DNA of 64,000 nucleotides from Calothrix sp. NIES-2098. Its GTDB lineage: Bacteria; Cyanobacteriota; Cyanobacteriia; Cyanobacteriales; Nostocaceae. The translations under genes were made by a program, and so were the position numbers. Of this stretch, positions 51,812 through 60,678 are shown piece after piece. The stretch is taken from contig AP018172.1 of the NCBI GenBank assembly GCA_002368175.1, forward strand, positions 3,780,001 through 3,844,000. Direction: 5' to 3'. Position 1 is the first letter of the stretch, and each line of letters opens with the position of its first letter. The notes beneath the pieces were generated by a model. It was not told where the DNA came from, ran no database searches, and saw only the letters and a program-made list of their open reading frames with translations.

Positions 51812-53005
51812 ATGTCAGATTCCCAAGCAATTAGTGCAGCTGTCGCCAAACTATATAATACATATCCCTTCCCCCCAGAACCCTTATTAGATGAACCACC
51901 TCCTGGTTATAACTGGCGCTGGAACTGGCTGACGGCGTATAACTTTTGTACTGGACAAAAACCTTCTCATAAAAATGTCCGCATCCTCGATGCTGGATGT
52001 GGTACGGGAGTAGGAACAGAATACTTGGTACATCTCAATCCGGATGCGGCGGTTGTAGGCATTGATTTGAGTGCTGGCGCATTAGCTGTAGCTCAAGAAC
52101 GTTGTCAAAAATCAGGGGCAACAAGGGTAGAATTTCATCATCTGAGTTTGTTTGATGTCGAACAGCTTCCGGGTGAGTTCGATTTAATTAACTGTGTGGG
52201 AGTACTACACCATACCCCTGACCCGATTCGAGGGATTCAAGCCTTGGCGAAAAAGCTATCGCCTGGTGGGATTGTGCATATATTTGTCTATGGTGAACTG
52301 GGGCGTTGGGAAATTAAACTGATGCAAGAGGCGATCGCGCTTTTGCAAGGCGATAAACGCGGCGATTACACTGATGGCGTAGCAGTTGGGCGACAAATAT
52401 TTGCTGCATTACCAGAAGATAACCGCCTCCGCCAGCGCGAACAGGAACGCTGGTCTTGGGAAAATCAACGGGATGGCTACTTTGCAGATATGTATGTCCA
52501 TCCCCAGGAAATTGATTACAACATCAATACAGTGTTTGAGTTAATTGATGCGTCAGGGTTGGAGTTTCTCGGCTTTTCTAATCCTCAGGTTTGGAATTTA
52601 GAACGATTGATTGGTAAAGCACCAGAACTAATTGAACGGGCGCACACCTTGAGCGATCGCCAACGCTATCGGTTAATTGAACTCCTAGATCCGCAAGCAA
52701 TTACCCACTACGAGTTTTTCTTAGGACGCAGCCCCATTAATAGAGAAAATTGGGCAGCAGATGCAAAACTGATGTCTGCAATTCCCGAACCGAGTCCTTG
52801 CATTCAAGGATGGCGAGATAGCCAACAATTCTTCAATCAAGACTATCAGATTGTGCGTCTTAATGATGCTGAGTGGCAGTTTCTCCTCGCCTGTGATGGG
52901 AATCAGACGACAGAGCAAATTTTGCAGTCAGTGGATGCGAGTTTAGCAGATGTGCGATCGCTCCAAAAACAGCAAATAATTCTTTTAACTTCCACAACAG
53001 AGTAG
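51812..53005 (+). CDS. Class I SAM-dependent methyltransferase, two-part
   Basis: A 397-residue protein. Residues about 1-40 form an N-terminal extension typical of a cyanobacterial group (KLYNTYPFPPEPLLDEPPPG). The methyltransferase domain has motif I RILDAGCGTGVGTEYLVHL (about 57-75), VVGIDLSAGAL, and LINCVGVLHHTPDP. The C-terminal 150 residues are of unknown role (IIDASGLEFLGF-like and a DGNQTTEQIL end). The substrate is unknown. Confidence 0.8.
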   Translation: MSDSQAISAAVAKLYNTYPFPPEPLLDEPPPGYNWRWNWLTAYNFCTGQKPSHKNVRILDAGCGTGVGTEYLVHLNPDAAVVGIDLSAGALAVAQERCQKSGATRVEFHHLSLFDVEQLPGEFDLINCVGVLHHTPDPIRGIQALAKKLSPGGIVHIFVYGELGRWEIKLMQEAIALLQGDKRGDYTDGVAVGRQIFAALPEDNRLRQREQERWSWENQRDGYFADMYVHPQEIDYNINTVFELIDASGLEFLGFSNPQVWNLERLIGKAPELIERAHTLSDRQRYRLIELLDPQAITHYEFFLGRSPINRENWAADAKLMSAIPEPSPCIQGWRDSQQFFNQDYQIVRLNDAEWQFLLACDGNQTTEQILQSVDASLADVRSLQKQQIILLTSTTE

Positions 53006-53378
53006 TACCGCAAAATTTCCCTATAATTCAGGGCTTTGTTCAATACTTGTCGGTTAAGAGGAAAAAGGGGAATGGTTCAAGGGAAAGAAAAAACCTTTAA
53101 TCTTTTCCCCTGATCCTCTGAGATGCCAGTCGCTACAAGTTGGGAAACCACAAGAGCGTGCTGTCTCCTTATGCTGTCTTCAGATCAATCACGCACAAGA
53201 TATGACAGCTAGGCTTGACGCTGCAATTGCTGTCAAGACAGATACAAAACTTTATTAAGTTTCTTTACTTTTTGTTGCAAATAGTTAATACTACTAATGA
53301 GATTTACACAAATAAAGCTGTAAACGTCAGTTAAGCGTTGAGCTTGATCATCCATAAACTCCTAACTAAGGTTCACTT
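53006..53378. other. Upstream region of OCP
   Basis: 373 bases without a gene. A stretch around 53117-53165 (GCCAGTCGCTACAAGTTGGG) resembles a dispersed Nostocales repeat. The OCP promoter should lie in the AT-rich 53250-53370 part. Confidence 0.45.
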
Positions 53379-54338
53379 ATGCCGTTTACCATCGATTCAG
53401 CTCGCGGTATCTTTCCTGAAACACTGACTGCCGATTCAGTCCCAGCAACCATTGCTCGCTTCAACCAACTGAGTGCTGAGGATCAGTTAGCGCTCATCTG
53501 GTTTGCTTACCTAGAAATGGGTAAAACGATTACCATTGCTGCTCCTGGCGCTGCAAATATGGTATTTGCAGAAAACACCTTGAATGAACTCAAGCAAATG
53601 TCTTTCCAGGAACAAACTCAGGTCATGTGTGACCTAGCAAATCGTGCTGATACGCCCATTTGCCGTACCTATGCAATTTGGTCTGTAAACATCAAACTTG
53701 GTTTTTGGTATCGGCTTGGAGAGTGGATGGAGCAGGGTATTGTAGCTCCCATTCCACAAGGTTATCGACTCTCGGCAAATGCAGCCGCAGTTCTGCAAGC
53801 AATTAGGGATCTAGACGCAGGACAGCAAATTACCGTGCTGCGTAATTCTGTAGTTGATATGGGGTACGATCTCAGCAAATTGGGCAGTTATACCAAGGTT
53901 AGTGAACCTGTGGCTCCGCCGAAAGAAATGGCTAAACGGACTCCTGTCACTATCGAGGGGATAGATAATCCAACCATCCTGAGTTATATGGATAACTTAA
54001 ATGCCAACGACTTTGATGCGTTAATTGAGTTATTTACTCCCGATGGTGCCCTGCAACCTCCCTTTCAAAAACCAATCGCAGGTAAGGAAGCAGTCTATAG
54101 GTTTTTCCGAGAAGATTGTCAGAACCTCAAGTTAATACCACAGCGAGGTGTGTCTGAACCCGTAGAGGATGGTTACACTCAGATCAAAGTTACAGGTACA
54201 GTGCAAACCCCCTGGTTTGGAGCTAGTGTGGGTATGAATATGGCTTGGAGATTCTTGCTAACTCCTGAGAATAAAATCTTCTTTGTGGCAATAGACTTAC
54301 TAGCATCTCCCAAAGAGTTACTAAATTTGGTTCGCTAG
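53379..54338 (+). CDS. ocp: Orange carotenoid protein
   Basis: A 319-residue photoprotective protein that binds a ketocarotenoid and quenches phycobilisomes under strong light. The N-terminal helical domain (1-165) keeps Tyr44, Trp110 and Arg155, and Asn104 of the OCP-phycobilisome face. The C-terminal NTF2-like domain (about 195-317) keeps the carotenoid-contacting Tyr and Trp, here Tyr203 and Trp290 (YMDNL; NMAWRF), two residues later than the reference because of the linker. All key residues point to a photoactive, full-length OCP. The recovery protein gene follows. Confidence 0.96.
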   Translation: MPFTIDSARGIFPETLTADSVPATIARFNQLSAEDQLALIWFAYLEMGKTITIAAPGAANMVFAENTLNELKQMSFQEQTQVMCDLANRADTPICRTYAIWSVNIKLGFWYRLGEWMEQGIVAPIPQGYRLSANAAAVLQAIRDLDAGQQITVLRNSVVDMGYDLSKLGSYTKVSEPVAPPKEMAKRTPVTIEGIDNPTILSYMDNLNANDFDALIELFTPDGALQPPFQKPIAGKEAVYRFFREDCQNLKLIPQRGVSEPVEDGYTQIKVTGTVQTPWFGASVGMNMAWRFLLTPENKIFFVAIDLLASPKELLNLVR

Positions 54339-54658
54339 TACTAGAAGAAACAGACTTAGGAAATGAGGTGATAAATCCTCGCCGAGGGTAGAGCTCTACA
54401 CCTCCACAAATTATAAATCTGCGGTCTGACGCAGTACACTATCGAAGATTGTGGGCATGGCTTTGCTCTGCCCATAATCTTCGATATGAAAATGTATTAT
54501 GGACTTCCAAGTAAAAAATATTCCATTGCTATTGTTGACGGTTGACGGTTAACTGTGAACTATCAACCGTTAACGACTTTAACGGAATAATTTATGTTTT
54601 GGAGTTCCCTTATGAAGTTAATTTGCTCTCTTGGAGGAGAGTATTTTGGGATGGGAGC
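54339..54658. other. OCP-FRP spacer
   Basis: It holds a long hairpin at 54441-54485, a GTTGACGGTTGACGGTTAAC repeat near 54535-54554 and the leader of frp. Confidence 0.5.
54441..54485. terminator. 17-bp hairpin between ocp and frp
   Basis: ATCGAAGATTGTGGGCA (54441-54457) pairs with TGCCCATAATCTTCGAT (54469-54485), with one G-U pair and an 11-base loop. No T-run follows on the plus strand; it may terminate in part or be a mobile palindrome. Confidence 0.55.
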
Positions 54659-54985
54659 ATGAAGGTAAACGAAGTTAGCTGGTCTGATTTAGAACAAGAA
54701 GTTGCTCAAGCCGCTTTTCAAAAAGCATACGAGCGAGAAATCAACGCCCTGATTCAGGACGTTCGCGACAACGCCGTTCATATTTCCGAATTGGAAGATA
54801 TCTGGCGTTTGCATAACTTTCTGAGTGCCAAAAGACACGAGATTGATGGTAAGTATGATTACAACTATTCAGTTCTCGTATTTGTTTTTGCAACTCTAAT
54901 TAAACAGGGATGGTTGCATCTGGATGAACTCAAGGGGCTGGATCAGGATAAACTTACTAAGATTGGCTCTCTTTCACGGATGTAG
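54659..54985 (+). CDS. frp: Fluorescence recovery protein
   Basis: A 108-residue helical protein that detaches active OCP from phycobilisomes and speeds its return to the orange form. FQKAYEREINALIQDVRDNA and DIWRLHNFLSAKRHEIDGKY, then DYNYSVLVFVFATLIKQGWL are diagnostic. The ATG at 54659 gives the normal family length (109 in Synechocystis); the longer frame upstream is not coding. Same strand as ocp, 320 bases downstream. Confidence 0.92.
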   Translation: MKVNEVSWSDLEQEVAQAAFQKAYEREINALIQDVRDNAVHISELEDIWRLHNFLSAKRHEIDGKYDYNYSVLVFVFATLIKQGWLHLDELKGLDQDKLTKIGSLSRM

Positions 54986-55344
54986 CTACCAGTAAGATCA
55001 AGTCTGGCATTAGGGCTGATGCAGGGAGGTAGACACGGGGAGTTTTTTGATCAGCAATAATTAAGAGCGATCGCCAGATTTATCTCGTTTGGCGCTGATT
55101 TCTTAGATGCTTTCAAAGCAAAATAGAGAAACAGCAAACTCATGGAGTGCCGCCTGTAACTGTATCTCATGGGGTGCGATCGCTAATTTCGCCAAAACTC
55201 GCACTACTTCCTGTTCATCATTAAGTAGCGCCTGTAATGGTTCTAAAGCGGCGCGATCGCTCAACAATATTTCTCTTTGATGGACAAAACCTTGTCCGCT
55301 ATATTGAAAGTGTATCGCCTACTCCTAAATTTAAATTACTCTGC
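54986..55344. other. Spacer with a duplicated lyase-gene fragment
   Basis: Non-coding except for the 85-bp copy of a HEAT-lyase gene segment at 55176-55260. The rest (55090-55175) I could not match to anything in the window. Confidence 0.5.
55176..55260. repeat. 85-bp fragment of the HEAT-lyase gene, bounded by HIP1 octamers
   Basis: Same length and 83 of 85 bases identical to 55934-56018, the 3' part of the lyase gene on the minus strand. Both copies begin and end exactly with GCGATCGC. Orientation is the same, so this is a direct repeat around the toxin-antitoxin pair. Confidence 0.9.
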
Positions 55345-55569
55345 ATGGATATCACGGCTACATTAAATGAAATTGCAGCCCTCAGTGTTGAAGAGCGAAT
55401 TCGTCTTGTGCAAGCAATATGGGATAGTATTGCAGCCGAGCAAGCTTACCCTGAATTGACCCAAGCACAAAAACGGGAGCTTGATGATCGGATTGAGGAC
55501 TATGAAAAGAATCCAGATAATGTATTGACTTGGGAAGACATCAAAGCATCTGTTAAAAGACAACGATGA
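55345..55569 (+). CDS. Addiction-module antitoxin (PF09720-like)
   Basis: A 74-residue antitoxin: LNEIAALSVEERIRLVQAIW, then DSIAAEQ, ELTQAQKRELDDRIEDYEKN and WEDIKASVK. The ATG at 55345 begins MDITATLNEI. It overlaps the toxin by four bases. It should neutralise the RelE/ParE toxin by its C-terminal helix. Confidence 0.88.
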   Translation: MDITATLNEIAALSVEERIRLVQAIWDSIAAEQAYPELTQAQKRELDDRIEDYEKNPDNVLTWEDIKASVKRQR

Positions 55570-55862
55570 ATTATGCATTAGTATTTCGTCCAGAAGTTCG
55601 CGAAGAAATAGATGAGGCTTATACTTGGTACGAAAGCCAACAGCCAGGGCTGGGTGACGAGTTTTTGGACTGTGTGGACGAAATACTCAATCGAATTTGC
55701 CAAATGCTAGAGTCTTACGCAGTTGTATATAGAGACATTCGACGGGCAGTAATCCAACGCTTTCCTTACGCTGTATATTATCGGTTTGTATCGAGTCGGG
55801 TCATTGTGATAGCCATTTTTCATGGTCGGCGCGATCCAAAATCTTGGCAGACGCGAACCTAA
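55566..55862 (+). CDS. RelE/ParE-family toxin
   Basis: A 98-residue toxin of the RelE/ParE fold: FRPEVREEIDEAYTWYESQQ, PGLGDEFLDCVDEILNRI, then VIQRFPYAVYYRF and VIAIFHGRRDPKSW. The C-terminal HGRRDPKSW is typical of the ParE-like group partnered by PF09720 antitoxins. The start overlaps the antitoxin stop (ATGA). It targets either translation or gyrase; not decided here. Confidence 0.88.
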   Translation: MNYALVFRPEVREEIDEAYTWYESQQPGLGDEFLDCVDEILNRICQMLESYAVVYRDIRRAVIQRFPYAVYYRFVSSRVIVIAIFHGRRDPKSWQTRT

Positions 55863-55896
55863 CAACCCCAATACAGCAGATCAGCAAGATATCTTG

Positions 55897-56808
55897 TTAC
55901 CAATCATCTTCTTTGGACTGGCGTTCAATTTGCGCGATCGCTAATTTCGCCAAAACTCGCACTACTTCCTGTTCATCATTAAGTAGCGCTTGTAATGGTT
56001 CTAAAGCGACGCGATCGCCAATTTTGCCGAGTGAATTAATTGCGGCTTTCCTCACATCTAAATCGGTATCATGAATTGCCAGAATTAAATGCGGTACAGA
56101 GGGAGGATAATTAACTTGTCCCAAAGCGGCGGCGGCTTCGGTACGAATCAGCGCTTCTGGATCGGTTAAGGCAGAAACTAGCAGGTTATAGGACTTTTCA
56201 TCTGACTGCTCTTGCGCCACATGACCAAGCGCCCCAATGACAGCACATCGTACATCCAAAGAGGCGGCGTTCAATGCTTTATATAGATAGTCTGCTGCTT
56301 CCGAGCCAATAAACGCCAACGCCCATGCAGCATGACCTTTAATATCTTGTGGATGTTTGTCTGATGCCAGAATTTCTAGTAATGCTGGTACAGACGCTTC
56401 TCCTGTTCTAGCTAACGCTCCAGCTGCTGAACTTCTGACTACCGTATCTTCATCATTCAGAAAAGCATGAAGCAAGTTTGGCACAGCGCGAGGGTCAGAG
56501 ATGATCGTCAGTGTCTTCGCAGCTGCCCTCCGCACAACTACATTGGCATGATTTGCCAATGCTTCTACGAGAAATGGCGTTGCTGGTTCACCAATTTCAC
56601 CCAAGGTTTCAGCAAACCGCAGTCGCACCAATCCTCGTGTATCTCCTAAACCCTCCACGAGTTGTTTGAGAACTGTTTTATCTGTTGCATCGAAGGTTTC
56701 GAGTGTAATCTGTTCGTTTACCCTCTGAACCAAAGCATCATTTTCAGCTTGCACTTGCAGGATGGGATCTTCTGTTGTTGGAGCTTCTGAGTTGAGTGAT
56801 TGACTCAT
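55897..56808 (-). CDS. HEAT-repeat phycobilin lyase (CpcE/CpeY/CpeF type)
   Basis: A 303-residue protein of at least six HEAT repeats (VRLRFAETLGEIGEPATPFL; VVRRAAAKTLTIISDPRAVP; VVRSSAAGALARTGEASVPA; VRCAVIGALGHVAQ; IRTEAAAALGQVNYPPSVPH; VRKAAINSLGKIGDRVALEP). It is a member of the E/F-type bilin lyases or isomerases; size and place next to pebAB make CpeF, the beta-phycoerythrin lyase, a good guess. The ATG at 56808 has AAGGA seven bases upstream. A fragment of the gene is copied at 55176-55260. Confidence 0.78.
   Translation of the reverse strand: MSQSLNSEAPTTEDPILQVQAENDALVQRVNEQITLETFDATDKTVLKQLVEGLGDTRGLVRLRFAETLGEIGEPATPFLVEALANHANVVVRRAAAKTLTIISDPRAVPNLLHAFLNDEDTVVRSSAAGALARTGEASVPALLEILASDKHPQDIKGHAAWALAFIGSEAADYLYKALNAASLDVRCAVIGALGHVAQEQSDEKSYNLLVSALTDPEALIRTEAAAALGQVNYPPSVPHLILAIHDTDLDVRKAAINSLGKIGDRVALEPLQALLNDEQEVVRVLAKLAIAQIERQSKEDDW
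55934..56018. repeat. Source copy of the 85-bp direct repeat
   Basis: This part of the HEAT-lyase gene is duplicated at 55176-55260. It is flanked by GCGATCGC at 55934-55941 and 56011-56018. Confidence 0.9.
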
Positions 56809-56842
56809 CACAAATTCCTTATCACCGCTATTGTTCAATCCT

Positions 56843-57082
56843 CTAATTACCAGATGTCAGACTAGACTGTTGCTGGCGAAGTGACTCCAGAGTTGCGTCT
56901 AATTGAGCCAGCTGAGGTTGCAAGCTAGCAAGTGCTTGTGCCTTCATCACTTTAGCCTTTTGCGCCATTGACAAAGTATCGTTAACCAAACGTTCCCGAT
57001 ATTCTTCTAATTCTGCGATCGCTAAATTCAGTTCTTCAGAGCTTGCTAAAGCGCTTGAGGTGAGTTCTGTAGTATCAGTCAT
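56843..57082 (-). CDS. Small coiled-coil protein in the phycoerythrobilin operon
   Basis: A 79-residue helical protein (ELNLAIAELEEYRERLVNDT; AKVMKAQALASLQPQLAQLD, then ATLESLRQQQ), likely a coiled coil. AGGAA lies 11 bases before the ATG. It sits between pebB and the HEAT lyase on the same strand. I do not recognise the family; a helper of bilin attachment or linker assembly is conceivable. Confidence 0.65.
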   Translation of the reverse strand: MTDTTELTSSALASSEELNLAIAELEEYRERLVNDTLSMAQKAKVMKAQALASLQPQLAQLDATLESLRQQQSSLTSGN

Positions 57083-57250
57083 CTTGATTGTGTTTCCTAA
57101 AAATAGATTTAAAATATCCTTGTTAGATTTTCTCAGATTCAGTTACCAACAAACAAACATTTTTGAAAATGGGCATGGGGTATGGGGCATTGGGCATAGG
57201 AAATTTGTTTGCTGATTCTCTTATTAGTTTCTAGCCCTGGAGTTTTTTCT

Positions 57251-58000
57251 TTATTTGATAGCTGATGTGAGCTTTCTTTCCAAATCAAACAAAAATCCGT
57301 GGATATATTCTTCTGTCCATTCAGCACCGTAAAAACGGGTGAACATTCCCCTGGCTGGGTCTTTTTCGGCACGGTAGCGGAGATAACGCAGTTGCGCCTG
57401 TTCAATTTCTGCTAAATATTTAGAGTTGGTTACAGGTTGTGCTTGGTCAACAAAATCTAGATAGGCATTTAGATAGTCTTTGAAGGCTGCAAATACATGA
57501 GTTTTTACAACTTCAGTTTGCTGCGGGCGTGTCCAGAGAAAGGCGGGAGAGAAAAAGGGTTGGGCTTCTTCGGGAAAGTCGCCCCCCCAAGGTAGATGCT
57601 GCTGATGTGTCTGGAAAATTGGCAGAATAGGCTGGGTATATTTTGCTTGATACTCCACATCATCCCGAAATAGGGGTTGCATATCGAGGGCTATTAAGTG
57701 CCCTCCTGGTAAGGTAACTAAATCTGCACCAAAGAAGGGTAAATCGTAATTCAGGTGCGGAAAAATTACGAAATTTAATACCTGAAGTGAGCTACCTCCT
57801 TGTACGTGGGCGGCTCGAATTTGCCGGAGTTTGGTACTTTGATAAGCATAGCTAGTAGTTAAGACTTCCTCTTGATGTTTGCCTTTGCCTACTGTTGCTT
57901 GCTTAGACTCAAACCCAGTGGGGATGGGATAAGGTTGCAAATTCAACTGTTCTTGCAAAAGCGCGATCGCATAATCTAAAAATGGCTGATAGAGAGTCAA
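57251..58000 (-). CDS. pebB: Phycoerythrobilin:ferredoxin oxidoreductase
   Basis: A 249-residue ferredoxin-dependent bilin reductase converting 15,16-dihydrobiliverdin to phycoerythrobilin. LYQPFLDYAIALLQEQLNLQ, YPIPTGFESKQ, FVIFPHLNYDLPFFGADLVT and FAAFKDYLNAYLDFVDQAQP are typical, and YRAEKDPARGMFTRFYGAEW closes the fold. It starts with TTG; no ATG is available, and the ribosome binding site GGAG lies within a dispersed repeat. It follows pebA by 77 bases. Confidence 0.93.
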   Translation of the reverse strand: MTLYQPFLDYAIALLQEQLNLQPYPIPTGFESKQATVGKGKHQEEVLTTSYAYQSTKLRQIRAAHVQGGSSLQVLNFVIFPHLNYDLPFFGADLVTLPGGHLIALDMQPLFRDDVEYQAKYTQPILPIFQTHQQHLPWGGDFPEEAQPFFSPAFLWTRPQQTEVVKTHVFAAFKDYLNAYLDFVDQAQPVTNSKYLAEIEQAQLRYLRYRAEKDPARGMFTRFYGAEWTEEYIHGFLFDLERKLTSAIK

Positions 58001-58036
58001 CGTCGCTTCGCTCCGAATTCAAAATTCAAAATTTCA
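58001..58036 (-). repeat. Dispersed repeat that forms the pebB translation start region
   Basis: On the minus strand it reads TTTTGAATTTTGAATTCGGA then GCGAAGCGACG directly before the TTG start. The same unit precedes the GTG start of the phycobilisome-like gene at 63301. Confidence 0.75.
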
Positions 58037-58077
58037 ATATCACCAAAGTTCTGTCGAGGTGAAATATATTTAAATTT

Positions 58078-58809
58078 CTATTTGGCTGCAACAGCTACTA
58101 ATGGCACAGCATCTTCAAACAAAAATTCATACAAAAATCGCTCTGACCATTGATGTCCAAAGTAGCTGCTGAACAAACCAGATGCTGGATCGCGATCGGC
58201 ACTATATTGGTCGTAGTCTTTTTGAGCTTTGACAATCCGTTGAATGTCTGACTGATCAATCAGAGGTTCGGCTTGGGCTAGCATCTGCCAGTACAGATTT
58301 AGATAGTCTTTGAAGGCTGCAAATACCCTCGTTGTGACTGTTACTGCATCTGTTTTGGCAAACAACAGATATTTAGAGAAGTACTGATTAGCATCATAAA
58401 ATTTCATTTCCAAGCCTTGTGCCAAGTCTGGATACTTATCATGCAAGGTCTGCAATGGATGGATATACTTCCTCAAGTAAGCTTCATCTTGAAATAAAGG
58501 CTGGAAATCCATAACAATCAGATTCTTCACCTGACCAAAAGACAGAAAATCGATGCCAAGTAAGGGCAAATCATAGTGATGATTGGGATAAATCACACTA
58601 TTCATAATCTGGGCGCTTGCACCTGCATCGATGTATGTATAGCGGATTTTCCGTAACTGTGGACACTTGTAGCACCAACTCTGAATTGTGGCGGGATTTC
58701 TGCCGCGATCGCTCACCTGATACTCTAGTCCTGGGGGAATTGGGCGACTCTCCAATGTAAACCTTTGCAAAAGCGATTGTTCCAGATGCTCGAGGAAGCA
58801 CTTATACAT
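58078..58809 (-). CDS. pebA: 15,16-dihydrobiliverdin:ferredoxin oxidoreductase
   Basis: A 243-residue bilin reductase converting biliverdin to 15,16-dihydrobiliverdin, which it channels to PebB. LQRFTLESRPIPPGLEY, VIYPNHHYDLPLLGIDFLSF, VFAAFKDYLNLYWQMLAQAE and YSADRDPASGLFSSYFGHQW are the family pattern; the Asp of the active site is in LLGIDFLS. It is first of the peb operon. Its presence means that the organism makes phycoerythrobilin. Confidence 0.94.
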   Translation of the reverse strand: MYKCFLEHLEQSLLQRFTLESRPIPPGLEYQVSDRGRNPATIQSWCYKCPQLRKIRYTYIDAGASAQIMNSVIYPNHHYDLPLLGIDFLSFGQVKNLIVMDFQPLFQDEAYLRKYIHPLQTLHDKYPDLAQGLEMKFYDANQYFSKYLLFAKTDAVTVTTRVFAAFKDYLNLYWQMLAQAEPLIDQSDIQRIVKAQKDYDQYSADRDPASGLFSSYFGHQWSERFLYEFLFEDAVPLVAVAAK

Positions 58810-59016
58810 AAAAGTTAGAGACTAATTTGCCTTAATCCCAGAGAATACGGGATTCACAAATTCGCCGTCTCGAATATATTAAACAAAGTAACGATCCTTA
58901 ACGTTAGCATTCGGTGATGGGAAAATACTTAGGGAATGCGATCGCATATCGACAATAAGTATCCAGATCTGACTAAAGAGCTAGAAATTGAATGACTGTT
59001 CAATTAAGTAAAAGTT

Positions 59017-59412
59017 TCAAGGAATGAAAAGCCTTCTTGAACCCCTGTAGTCATCAATGTCAAAGATAATCTCAATCAGCCGATCGACACAACGATTGCG
59101 ATAATCAGGATCGCTTAATACTCGATCGGCATTTCCAATAGTGACAACAGGTAATGAAGTTGATGTATTTTCTTCTCGTATTACTTCCTCTAGAGAATTC
59201 TTACCTTTCATACTCCGATTGGCTGTTAGTAGGATCATTTGATTTGCCTGTGCAAACTGCCAAACTGCCCTGTCATCGCTAGTAATAGGTAATGCCACCT
59301 CTTCAAAGGTCATAAAGCGAATTGTTAATATATCTAGCCAGCCTTGGCTAGATATGTTACCTAATAAAAGTAGAGCATGTCCTTCCAGGTTATGATCGAC
59401 TAGAAAAATCAT
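59017..59412 (-). CDS. PIN-like toxin candidate (DUF5615-type)
   Basis: A 131-residue protein: IFLVDHNLEGHALLLLGN at the N-terminus and ITSDDRAVWQFAQANQMILL (about 43-62), followed by TANRSMKG, resemble the Asp clusters of PIN-like nucleases. It overlaps the DUF433 gene by four bases. In cyanobacteria such pairs act as toxin-antitoxin modules; the activity is inferred. Confidence 0.7.
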   Translation of the reverse strand: MIFLVDHNLEGHALLLLGNISSQGWLDILTIRFMTFEEVALPITSDDRAVWQFAQANQMILLTANRSMKGKNSLEEVIREENTSTSLPVVTIGNADRVLSDPDYRNRCVDRLIEIIFDIDDYRGSRRLFIP

Positions 59413-59795
59413 GCATGGGATTCACGTTGAGCTTGATGTTTTGCTTTCTGCGCTTGCAACTTTTCCCAAGCCGCTTCCATACCTGGTTTAGGTGGCTTTG
59501 CAGCCAGTCTTTCAATGAGATCGCGATTTCGCTCTTCGTAATACCGTCGAAGTTCTTCAGCTTCTTTAAGTACAATTTGATACTCTGCTTCAACTTGGGG
59601 GCGATTTGTCTCAATATAGGCTAGGGCAGCGTCAATCTGTTCATTGGTGAGGTTGAACAAACCACGGATCAACTTAGGAGGGTATTGGGCAGTCAAGTAA
59701 TCCATCACATCATAGAGAGTAATACGGGTACCTGCAATTGTCAGTCCACGCTCTGTACGGATGATAGATGACTGTCTATTTGACATGGAAGTCAT
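59409..59795 (-). CDS. DUF433-type antitoxin
   Basis: A 128-residue protein. SIIRTERGLTIAGTRITLYD, VMDYLTAQYPPKLIRGLFNL, then TNEQIDAALAYIETNRPQVE is the DUF433 winged-helix domain; the C-terminal half is a charged helix. Two ATGs lie close: AGGAGG is nine bases before the one at 59795 and only three before that at 59801, so the former is preferred. It is the partner of the PIN-like gene downstream. Confidence 0.78.
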   Translation of the reverse strand: MTSMSNRQSSIIRTERGLTIAGTRITLYDVMDYLTAQYPPKLIRGLFNLTNEQIDAALAYIETNRPQVEAEYQIVLKEAEELRRYYEERNRDLIERLAAKPPKPGMEAAWEKLQAQKAKHQAQRESHA

Positions 59796-60000
59796 ATCCA
59801 TCAGCCTCCTAATTAAGTTGTTTCTATAATACAGCACTGACCTTTAAACACCCACAAATCTCACCTATAGTTAACTTTAACCTACTAACAAAATCTGGCA
59901 CGTCCTAAAATTTCTCAAATGTTTAGGTAAATTACTGAGTTGTGTTGAAATTTTAACTTGCTATCAATTTGCTCTCCCTTGTCAATTCTAAATCTAACAA

Positions 60001-60588
60001 TTACACGGATGCTCTGGATAAATTGTGTTGTACCATTTGTGCTAAATTCGCCTCAGTTAAATAGCGTCGTTCGGAACAATAGGTCATTAAATACACACCA
60101 TTCATCATCCGCACTGTACTGACACGCACTCTAAAATCATCGGTCATGAACCAGCAGCGTTCCTGACCTTGATTGGTTTCATACTCAGTATCGATGGTTA
60201 AAATGCCGTCTTGTCCGAACCAATAACGGCTAACTACTGGAATTTTTTCCACATAGCCTTGGTTGCGAAGCAATTTTCCCGATCGCCCAGTCTCATCATC
60301 TGGGACATCAACTAATACAGCAGCACGATCCGGATCGGGTTCGCGATCGTCGTCATGTTCTTGCCACATAAAGCTAGCACCGCCTTTAGCACTAGCTGGA
60401 TCGATACTTTGAGATTCGCAGATTGTTTTTACTCGTGGATCGTCGAGTGTAATTACGCCTACATACAGCTTTGATTCTCCTGACTGATCTGCCACTGCAT
60501 CAAAGTGATGCACCGTGCGCTGGGTAAACCACACTCCTTCACTCTTCCGAAAAAACTCCATCATGGTCATTGGTGGTACAAAAGGCAT
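60001..60588 (-). CDS. CpcS/CpeS-family phycobilin lyase
   Basis: A 195-residue S/U-type bilin lyase with a lipocalin-like barrel. FFRKSEGVWFTQRTVHHF (about 12-29), GGASFMWQEHDDDREPDPDR, RYWFGQDGILTIDTEYETNQ and ERCWFMTDDFRVRVSTVRMM are characteristic; ERRYLTEAN ends the fold. AAAGGAG precedes the ATG at 60588. It attaches a bilin to a conserved Cys (usually Cys82) of phycobiliproteins. Whether it is CpeS or CpeU cannot be settled without neighbours. Confidence 0.88.
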   Translation of the reverse strand: MPFVPPMTMMEFFRKSEGVWFTQRTVHHFDAVADQSGESKLYVGVITLDDPRVKTICESQSIDPASAKGGASFMWQEHDDDREPDPDRAAVLVDVPDDETGRSGKLLRNQGYVEKIPVVSRYWFGQDGILTIDTEYETNQGQERCWFMTDDFRVRVSTVRMMNGVYLMTYCSERRYLTEANLAQMVQHNLSRASV

Positions 60589-60678
60589 AGCTGCTCCTTT
60601 AATGAAGTGTGAAGGATGAAAAATGAGTGTAGATAGGTCGCGGTACAATACCCCTAAATAATCTCACGATTTCAACCC

